A stretch of DNA of 9,408 nt from an uncultured Verrucomicrobiota bacterium (GTDB lineage: Bacteria > Verrucomicrobiota > Kiritimatiellia > RFP12 > UBA3636), in NCBI GenBank assembly GCA_946534745.1, contig CAMNDA010000386.1, forward strand, positions 1-9,408, given 5' to 3'. How positions within the stretch are numbered: position 1 is the stretch's first letter; the number at the start of each line of letters is the position of its first letter. Shown here piece after piece: positions 5,786-9,408 of this stretch. The notes under the pieces are model-generated. The model saw nothing but the letters and a program-made list of their open reading frames with translations, was not told the DNA's origin and made no database searches. The position numbers and the translations under genes were made by a program.

Positions 5786-5804
5786 TACGCCAACATTACG
5801 AACA
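5783..5804 (+). promoter_or_regulatory. Direct repeat, likely antitoxin operator
   Basis: CATTACG occurs at 5783-5789 and again at 5794-5800, with a period of 11 bp, about one helical turn. The pair covers the end of the -10 element and the predicted start point. Ribbon-helix-helix repressors often bind two sites one turn apart in phase, so this is the most likely autoregulation site for the RelB/DinJ-type antitoxin. Its role is inferred from position and spacing. Confidence 0.5.
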
Positions 5805-5820
5805 CAACACAGGAGACCCC

Positions 5821-6117
5821 ATGCAAGCGCAATCCCTGATTCAAATCCGGGTGGATCGCCCGTTGAAAGAGGAAGTCGCGGAGATTTTCTCCTCGCTGGG
5901 ACTCGACGTGTCGACGGCCGTCCGGATGTTCTTCCAACGCTGCCGGCTCGAGAAAGGCATCCCCTTCGCCCTCACGCTGGCCCGCGACGGCGAGGATTCT
6001 CCCCGCGCGCGGATCGGCATCGCCAAGGGCAAATGGCGGTTCCCGAAGAACTGGGAGAAACTGGACAAGGAACTGGACGGACAGATCGAGGCCGACTTCC
6101 ATGCAGCTTCTCTTTGA
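5821..6117 (+). CDS. RelB/DinJ-type antitoxin (ribbon-helix-helix)
   Basis: The protein has 98 residues. The N-terminus has the ribbon-helix-helix fold of RelB/DinJ antitoxins: strand LIQIRVD (6-12), helix 1 (14-27), then LGLDVSTAVRMFFQ (26-39) and KGIPFALTL (45-53), which is the DinJ family hallmark. The C-terminal part, RIGIAKGKWRFPKNWEKL (64-81), differs from DinJ and resembles, from memory, the GxxKGKxxxP toxin-binding tail of Phd-type antitoxins that pair with PIN toxins. It should bind and neutralise the overlapping toxin and repress its own promoter. ATG 5821 is chosen over an upstream ATG at 5773 because AGGAG (5811-5815) sits 5 bases before it and because the predicted transcript starts near 5792. 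The stop overlaps the toxin start by 17 bases. Confidence 0.88.
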   Translation: MQAQSLIQIRVDRPLKEEVAEIFSSLGLDVSTAVRMFFQRCRLEKGIPFALTLARDGEDSPRARIGIAKGKWRFPKNWEKLDKELDGQIEADFHAASL

Positions 6118-6487
6118 CACCCACGTCCTGCTGTGGTTCCTGACGGACGACAGGAAGCTTCCACGGAAAATCCGTTCGCGACTTCTCGAACCGGGCGCGC
6201 GCCTCCATTTCAGTTCCGTCTCGATCCTGGAAATCGCCATGAAGCATTCGCTGAAGCCGGATGCCATGCCGTGCGCGCCGGACGAGGTGATGGAGGCCGC
6301 CGAAGCGTCCGGCCTCGTCGAACTGCCGTTTGCGTCCGGGCACTCCGTCGCCGTCGGCTCTCTTCCGTGGCTCCATCGCGACCCGTTCGACCGGATGCTG
6401 CTTGCGCAGGCGCGCGCCGAAGGGATGACGCTCCTCACCCACGACGACGCCATCGCCGCATACGGCGATGGCGTCCTGTCGTTCTGA
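6101..6487 (+). CDS. PIN-domain toxin, VapC family (predicted ribonuclease)
   Basis: The protein has 128 residues, the normal length for a VapC toxin. The start LLFDTHVLLWFL (3-14) carries the first acidic residue, Asp6. SILEIAMKH (41-49) carries Glu44, RDPFDRMLLAQA (93-104) carries Asp94 and Asp97, and LLTHDDAIAAY (111-121) carries Asp115 and Asp116. This is the full metal-binding set of a PIN nuclease; VapC toxins cut RNA, typically tRNA or rRNA. The LLxDTHxLLW start is the subclass usually paired with Phd-type antitoxins, but here the partner is RelB/DinJ-type. ATG 6101 overlaps the antitoxin by 17 bases, so the two are translationally coupled. No catalytic residue is missing, so the toxin is probably active. 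The last codons form a perfect 13-bp hairpin. Confidence 0.9.
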   Translation: MQLLFDTHVLLWFLTDDRKLPRKIRSRLLEPGARLHFSSVSILEIAMKHSLKPDAMPCAPDEVMEAAEASGLVELPFASGHSVAVGSLPWLHRDPFDRMLLAQARAEGMTLLTHDDAIAAYGDGVLSF

Positions 6488-6530
6488 TTCCCGAAACAGC
6501 GAACGACGACGCCATGATCCGCGCGGCGTC
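6441..6530 (+). repeat. Repeated 13-mer forming alternative pairings downstream of the toxin gene
   Basis: ACGACGACGCCAT occurs at 6441-6453 and exactly again at 6503-6515. Because its core is complementary to ATGGCGTC (6468-6475), and GGCGTC recurs at 6525-6530, the segment order is A-B-A'-B', in which each A-type segment can pair with each B-type segment. The arrangement ends 10 bases before the -35 element of the next promoter. Confidence 0.5.
6446..6475 (+). terminator. Perfect 13-bp stem-loop at the end of the toxin gene
   Basis: GACGCCATCGCCG (6446-6458) and CGGCGATGGCGTC (6463-6475) are perfectly complementary with a CATA loop. The structure ends 10 bases before the toxin stop codon. 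No clean T-run follows, so termination would be Rho-dependent, or the hairpin protects the 3' end of the toxin-antitoxin mRNA. This is one of the strongest hairpins in the window. Confidence 0.5.
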
Positions 6531-6539
6531 CTCGCGGAG

Positions 6540-6568
6540 TTGCAGGGCGGTGCGGGTTGTGCTAGTCT
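6540..6568 (+). promoter_or_regulatory. Predicted sigma70-type promoter of the GlnQ-like ATPase gene
   Basis: TTGCAG (6540-6545) and TAGTCT (6563-6568) are 17 bp apart. The predicted start near 6575 leaves a 25-base leader before ATG 6600. This supports ATG 6600 over the longer upstream reading frame, which begins inside the toxin gene and lies upstream of this promoter. Confidence 0.6.
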
Positions 6569-6574
6569 TCCGGT

Positions 6575-6593
6575 CGTTCCGCGCGGCGGAACG
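6575..6593 (+). promoter_or_regulatory. Hairpin that makes up nearly the whole leader of the GlnQ-like ATPase gene
   Basis: CGTTCCGC (6575-6582) and GCGGAACG (6586-6593) form a perfect 8-bp stem with a GCG loop. It starts at the predicted first transcribed base and ends 6 bases before ATG. It could protect the 5' end and limit ribosome access. As DNA it is also a symmetric site at +1 that a repressor could bind. Confidence 0.45.
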
Positions 6594-6599
6594 GAAGGC

Positions 6600-7379
6600 A
6601 TGGACCGAACCGAGCAAGCAAACACCGACGGCGAGGCGCTGCTGCGCGTCGAGGACCTCCGGAAGTCGTTCGGCGACAACGAGGTGCTGCACGGCGTGTC
6701 GTTTTCGCTGCGCCGCGGCGACGTGCTCTCGGTCATCGGCCCGTCGGGCGGCGGCAAGTCGACGCTGCTGCGCTGCACGGTCGGGCTCGAGTCCGTCTCG
6801 GCCGGATCGATCCGCGTGGGGGGCGACGACCTCGTGCGCGACGGCGTCTACGCGCCCAGGGCCGTCCAGCGCCGCATCCTGCTGCGCATCGGGCTCGTCT
6901 TCCAGCAGTTCAACCTCTTCCCGCACTTCTCGGTGCTGCGCAACGTCACCGAGGCGCAGCGCGTCGTGCTCGGGCGCTCGCGCGAGCAGGCGACGGCCCA
7001 TGCGATGGACCTGCTGGACAAGATGGGCCTCGCCGCGAAGGCGGACGCCTACCCGTGCGAGCTCTCCGGCGGACAGCAGCAGCGCGTCTCGATTGCGCGC
7101 GCCCTCGCGCTCGATCCGGAGGTGCTCTTCTTCGACGAGCCGACCTCCGCGCTCGACCCGGAGCTCACGGGCGAGATCCTCAAGGTGATCCGCGGCCTGG
7201 CGGAGGAGCGGATGACGATGGTCATCGTCACGCACGAGATGGCGTTCGCGCGCGACGTCTCGGACCGCGTGCTCTTCCTCGACGGCGGCGTCGTCGCGGA
7301 GGAGGGGCCCTCGCGCGAGGTCATCGGCAACCCGCGCAACGAGCGCACGCGCGCGTTCCTCAGCCGCTTCGGCGGCTAG
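6600..7379 (+). CDS. ABC transporter ATPase, polar amino acid type (GlnQ/HisP/ArtP-like)
   Basis: The protein has 259 residues, slightly longer than the usual 240-250. All nucleotide-binding motifs are intact: Walker A GPSGGGKST (47-55), Q-loop FQQFNLFPH (101-109), signature LSGGQQQR (155-162), Walker B VLFFDE (175-180), D-loop SALD (183-186) and switch His212 in VTHEM. The FNLFPHFSVLRNV stretch and DEPTSALDPEL are typical of the polar amino acid uptake family. It would energise import of an amino acid or similar solute with a separate permease and binding protein, neither of which is in this window. The start at ATG 6600 follows from the promoter at 6540-6568 and from family length; GGAAGG lies only one base before it, an awkward spacing. 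The stop is 5 bp from the stop of the convergent ATPase gene. Confidence 0.93.
   Translation: MDRTEQANTDGEALLRVEDLRKSFGDNEVLHGVSFSLRRGDVLSVIGPSGGGKSTLLRCTVGLESVSAGSIRVGGDDLVRDGVYAPRAVQRRILLRIGLVFQQFNLFPHFSVLRNVTEAQRVVLGRSREQATAHAMDLLDKMGLAAKADAYPCELSGGQQQRVSIARALALDPEVLFFDEPTSALDPELTGEILKVIRGLAEERMTMVIVTHEMAFARDVSDRVLFLDGGVVAEEGPSREVIGNPRNERTRAFLSRFGG
7362..7377. terminator. TTCG stem-loop at the convergent gene ends
   Basis: AGCCGC (7362-7367) and GCGGCT (7372-7377) enclose a TTCG tetraloop spanning the last codons of the GlnQ-like gene. It lies 8 bases beyond the stop of the opposite gene, so it could slow polymerases from both sides. There is no T-run on either strand, and the region is GC-rich, so this is only a candidate bidirectional terminator. 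Confidence 0.3.
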
Positions 7380-7384
7380 GGCGG

Positions 7385-8404
7385 CTACGCGGGGAGCGGG
7401 ACGACGTCGGACGGGGCGACCCAGGCCTCGGCGCGGCGGGACTCGTCGCGCGCGAGGACCTCCGGGTTGAGCTCGAAGACCTTGAGCTCGGGGGCGCCGG
7501 GGATTCCGGTGTCGAGCCGGTGCTCGGCGGTCTCGCCGAGGTAGACGGTGCCGTGGAGCGTCCCGGAGAGGCGAAGGACCCTGGAGAAGGCGGGCGGCTT
7601 TCCGAGGCGGATCGCCTCGGGCCGGACGGAGAGCGCGGCGGCGCCGGGGAAGGAGGCCTGGGCGCCGAAGAAGTCCGGCGGGAGGAAGTTCGTCTCGCCG
7701 ATGAACGAGGCGACGAAGCGGTTGCGGGGCCTGCGGTAGACCTCCAGGGGCGCGCCGACCTGCTCGAGGCGGCCGGCCTGCATCACCGCGAGGCGGTCGG
7801 CGATCGAGAGCGCCTCCTTCTGGTCGTGCGTCACGTAGACCGCGGTGAGCCCCGCCTCCTTGCAGATGCGGCGGATCTCGCCGCGCATCTCGAGGCGGAG
7901 CTTCGCGTCGAGGTTCGAAAGGGGCTCGTCGAGGAGCAGGCACCGCGGCTGCACGACGAGCGCGCGGGCGAGCGCGACGCGCTGCTGCTGGCCGCCGGAG
8001 AGCTGGTTGGGCCGGCGCGAGGCCTTGTCCTCCATCTTCACGGCGGCGAGCGCCCGGCGGACGCGCTCGGCGGTCTCCGCCTTGCCGACGCCGCGCATGC
8101 GGAGGCCGAAGGCGACGTTCTCGGCGAGCGTCATGTGCGGCCAGAGCGCGTAGCTCTGGAAGACCATGCCCGTGTCGCGCCTGTGGGGCGGGACGCGCGT
8201 GACGTCCTCGCCGCCGATGAGGATCCGACCCCCGTCCGGCTCGTAGAAGCCCGCGACGTGGCGGAGGAGCGTGGTCTTCCCGCAGCCCGACGGACCGAGG
8301 AGGAAGAAGAGCTCGCCCGGCTCGATGTCCAGCGAGACGTGGTCGAGCGCGGTCGTCGCGCCGAAGCGCTTCACGAGGTCCTGGATCTGGATGGAGACGG
8401 CCAT
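7385..8404 (-). CDS. ABC transporter ATPase, UgpC/PotA/FbpC-like, with C-terminal TOBE-type domain
   Basis: The protein has 339 residues. The motifs are Walker A GPSGCGKTT (37-45), Q-loop FQSYALWPHMTLAENV (82-97), signature LSGGQQQR (135-142), Walker B CLLLDE (155-160), D-loop SNLD (163-166) and switch His193 in VTHDQ. Residues 217-240 (GAPLEVYRRPRNRFVASFIG) are the standard link to the C-terminal regulatory domain, and about 255-339 fit a TOBE-type fold. The family imports sugars, glycerol phosphate, polyamines, iron or phosphonates; the substrate cannot be told from the ATPase alone. No permease or binding protein is present, only a polytopic membrane protein directly upstream. ATG at 8404 is preferred. 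An in-frame GTG at 8422 overlaps the upstream stop (GTGA) and would add six residues. Neither start has a good ribosome site, which suggests translational coupling. Confidence 0.93.
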   Translation of the reverse strand: MAVSIQIQDLVKRFGATTALDHVSLDIEPGELFFLLGPSGCGKTTLLRHVAGFYEPDGGRILIGGEDVTRVPPHRRDTGMVFQSYALWPHMTLAENVAFGLRMRGVGKAETAERVRRALAAVKMEDKASRRPNQLSGGQQQRVALARALVVQPRCLLLDEPLSNLDAKLRLEMRGEIRRICKEAGLTAVYVTHDQKEALSIADRLAVMQAGRLEQVGAPLEVYRRPRNRFVASFIGETNFLPPDFFGAQASFPGAAALSVRPEAIRLGKPPAFSRVLRLSGTLHGTVYLGETAEHRLDTGIPGAPELKVFELNPEVLARDESRRAEAWVAPSDVVPLPA

Positions 8405-8418
8405 TTTCGGTCGAGCGG

Positions 8419-9141
8419 TCACACGGTCTGGCGGTCGCGCGGTCCGGCGAGCCGGCTCGCGAGGGCGGGGGGAAGGGCGGCGGAGGCGAGCAGAAGGAGA
8501 TAGCTTACGAGCTCGAAGGACTCCTCGACGGTGTTCTTCACGTGGCGGAAGACGTCGATCTCGCCGGGCAGCTCGCCCTCCGGCGTGCGGAGCGGCTCGA
8601 CGGCCTCCGTCCAGAACGGGACGTCGAAGACGTGCCGCCAGACCATCTTCGATCCGATGCCCTGCGCGAAGAGCACGGCGAGGACGAGGCCCGCGACGAA
8701 GAGCGGGCATTCGGGGCCGGCGGCGAAGTCCGCGAGGTCCCGCGCGGTGCGGGACGGGCGGCGAAGCGCAAGGACGAGGAACGCGGCGAGAACGGCGCCG
8801 TCGACGACCGCCCAGGCGCCGTGGAAGAGGAGCTTGTCGAAGAACCCGTCCAGCTCGCGCACGGCCATCGCGAGGACGGCGAGGCCGCAGAGCGCGAAGG
8901 CGAGGCCCGGCCCGGAGCCGGCGCGGGCGGCCGCGCGGGCGCGGAGGCCGAAGACGAGGGCCGTGGCGACGAGGACGCCGAGCTGCGTAAATTCGACGGG
9001 GCCGTTCTCCGCGACGTTGCCGGAGCGCGCCGCCTCGGACATCACCGCGAGGGCGGCCGCGGCGACGAGCGCGGCGAAGAGGGCGGACGCACCCGCCGTG
9101 CGCAGCAGGCGGTTCCGTACGTTTCTCGGAGTGGCTTCCAT
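8419..9141 (-). CDS. Six-helix membrane protein with buried acidic motifs, unknown function
   Basis: The protein has 240 residues with about six hydrophobic segments (17-35, 50-66, 78-95, 109-126, 146-163 and 207-225). Charged residues cluster at helix borders: AENGPVEFTQ (44-53), VRELDGFFDK (94-103), GSKMVWRHVFD (163-173) and NTVEESFELVSYLLL (203-217). Acids repeated next to helices suggest a functional site such as ion, proton or metal handling, but I do not recognise the family. There is no N-terminal signal beyond the first helix. Its stop nearly touches the UgpC-like ATPase gene, so the two are one operon. The gene is too small, and lacks the EAA loop, to be a standard ABC permease. Its promoter lies immediately upstream and leaves almost no leader. 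Confidence 0.78.
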   Translation of the reverse strand: MEATPRNVRNRLLRTAGASALFAALVAAAALAVMSEAARSGNVAENGPVEFTQLGVLVATALVFGLRARAAARAGSGPGLAFALCGLAVLAMAVRELDGFFDKLLFHGAWAVVDGAVLAAFLVLALRRPSRTARDLADFAAGPECPLFVAGLVLAVLFAQGIGSKMVWRHVFDVPFWTEAVEPLRTPEGELPGEIDVFRHVKNTVEESFELVSYLLLLASAALPPALASRLAGPRDRQTV

Positions 9142-9148
9142 GGCGGCG

Positions 9149-9178
9149 ATTCTACACCGAACGGCCGCCCGCGCGCAA
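9149..9178 (-). promoter_or_regulatory. Predicted promoter giving a nearly leaderless transcript
   Basis: On the minus strand TTGCGC (9178-9173) and TAGAAT (9154-9149) are 18 bp apart. The start of transcription would fall about 7 bases past the -10 element, at or within a base or two of ATG 9141. The mRNA for the membrane protein and ATPase would then have little or no leader, in keeping with the absence of a Shine-Dalgarno sequence. The -35 lies in the loop of the imperfect GC hairpin CCGCCC (9165-9170) / GGGCGG (9179-9184), just after the J-protein gene. Confidence 0.55.
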
Positions 9179-9190
9179 GGGCGGGCGCGG

Positions 9191-9408
9191 CTAGATTCCG
9201 CGCTCGGCCTTGATCCTGTCCCAGGCGAGGTTGATCCGCGCCATGCGCTCGTTGGCCCTGGCGGCGAGCGCGGGCGGGAGGCCCTCGCGGGCGATGGCGT
9301 CGGGATGGAGCTTGCGCGCCTTCTCGCGGTAGGCCCTCTTCACCTCGGCGTCGGTCGCGGTCGGCGCGACGTCGAGCAGCTCGTAGGCCTCGGCGAGCGT
9401 CGGGCCGG
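9191..9408 (-). CDS. DjlA-like J-domain co-chaperone (C-terminal part; runs off the window)
   Basis: On the minus strand the frame enters at 9408 and ends at TAG 9193-9191, giving 71 visible residues. They form a J domain: AYELLDVAPTATDAEVKRAY, then REKARKLHPDA with the HPD motif that stimulates Hsp70/DnaK ATPase. The tail, EGLPPALAARANERMARINL followed by AWDRIKAERGI, keeps the GLP insertion and the IN.AW..IK..RG ending typical of DjlA, in which the J domain is C-terminal after a TerB-like helical domain. By that family architecture, the missing N-terminal part would lie to the right of the window. The protein could also be a shorter J protein. It is encoded upstream of the membrane protein gene on the same strand, with about 49 bases between them. 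Confidence 0.85.
   Translation of the reverse strand, partial: GPTLAEAYELLDVAPTATDAEVKRAYREKARKLHPDAIAREGLPPALAARANERMARINLAWDRIKAERGI

Noticed and set aside
5773..5820. Upstream ATG as start of the antitoxin
   Set aside because: It lies before the predicted transcription start and has no ribosome site, whereas ATG 5821 has AGGAG at the right distance and gives the normal RelB/DinJ N-terminus.
6468..6599. Longer N-terminus for the GlnQ-like ATPase
   Set aside because: It would start inside the toxin gene and upstream of the predicted promoter, and the extra 44 residues match nothing in the ATPase family.
6435..7943. Minus-strand open frame of 502 codons across both ATPase genes
   Set aside because: It is very Arg/Ala-rich and antisense to an intact GlnQ-like ATPase with all catalytic motifs.
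7055..8503. Plus-strand open frame of 482 codons
   Set aside because: It is antisense to the UgpC-like ATPase, is full of Glu/Arg/Ala runs, and has no motif.
1..9408. CRISPR arrays, tRNA or rRNA genes, and insertion sequences
   Set aside because: I saw no regularly spaced repeats, no cloverleaf or rRNA-like segments, and no transposase motifs or terminal inverted repeats with target duplications.

Overview
The window is from a high-GC bacterial chromosome (most of it reads near 70% G+C; for example 44 of 60 bases at 7021-7080). It carries four readable sigma70-type promoters, lipoproteins with classical lipoboxes, a prepilin-type signal and a DjlA-like J protein, so the host is Gram-negative-like. 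Long Ala/Glu/Arg coiled-coil lipoproteins and a prepilin-signal protein in such DNA would fit the PVC group (Verrucomicrobiota, Kiritimatiellota or Lentisphaerota). That is an impression from composition and protein style, not a proven assignment.

Layout. Positions 1-72 hold the last codons of an upstream gene. A 532-residue lipoprotein of unknown function follows (185-1783). A 350-base gene-free stretch (1784-2133) carries a good promoter and several hairpins. Next comes a same-strand run of five genes that I do not recognise by name (2134-5679). The first four lie in DNA of clearly lower G+C (29 of 60 at 2401-2460, 21 of 60 at 3241-3300). They encode a prepilin-signal protein with a helical, charged body; a four-helix membrane protein with a cytosolic helical tail; a helical lipoprotein; and a soluble protein whose acidic residues look like a PD-(D/E)xK nuclease core of the D...ExE type. 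The fifth gene returns to host-like G+C and encodes a protein built from two diverged copies of a module of about 90 residues.

Positions 5757-6487 are a complete toxin-antitoxin operon. It has a near-consensus promoter, an 11-bp-period direct repeat over the start point, a RelB/DinJ-type antitoxin and an overlapping PIN-domain (VapC-like) toxin. Then come two ABC transporter ATPases of different families, pointing at each other with only 5 bp between their stop codons. The GlnQ/HisP-like one (6600-7379, plus strand) has its own promoter and a leader that is almost entirely one hairpin. The UgpC/PotA-like one (7385-8404, minus strand) sits directly behind a six-helix membrane protein (8419-9141), which is expressed from a nearly leaderless promoter. 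Neither ATPase has permease or binding-protein genes in view. The right edge is the C-terminal J domain of a DjlA-like co-chaperone (minus strand).

The best candidate for an undescribed system is the 2134-5679 gene run. Three of its products are predicted to be membrane-anchored helical-rod proteins (pseudopilin-like, polytopic and lipoprotein). They are followed by a possible nuclease and a duplicated-module protein, all next to a toxin-antitoxin pair.
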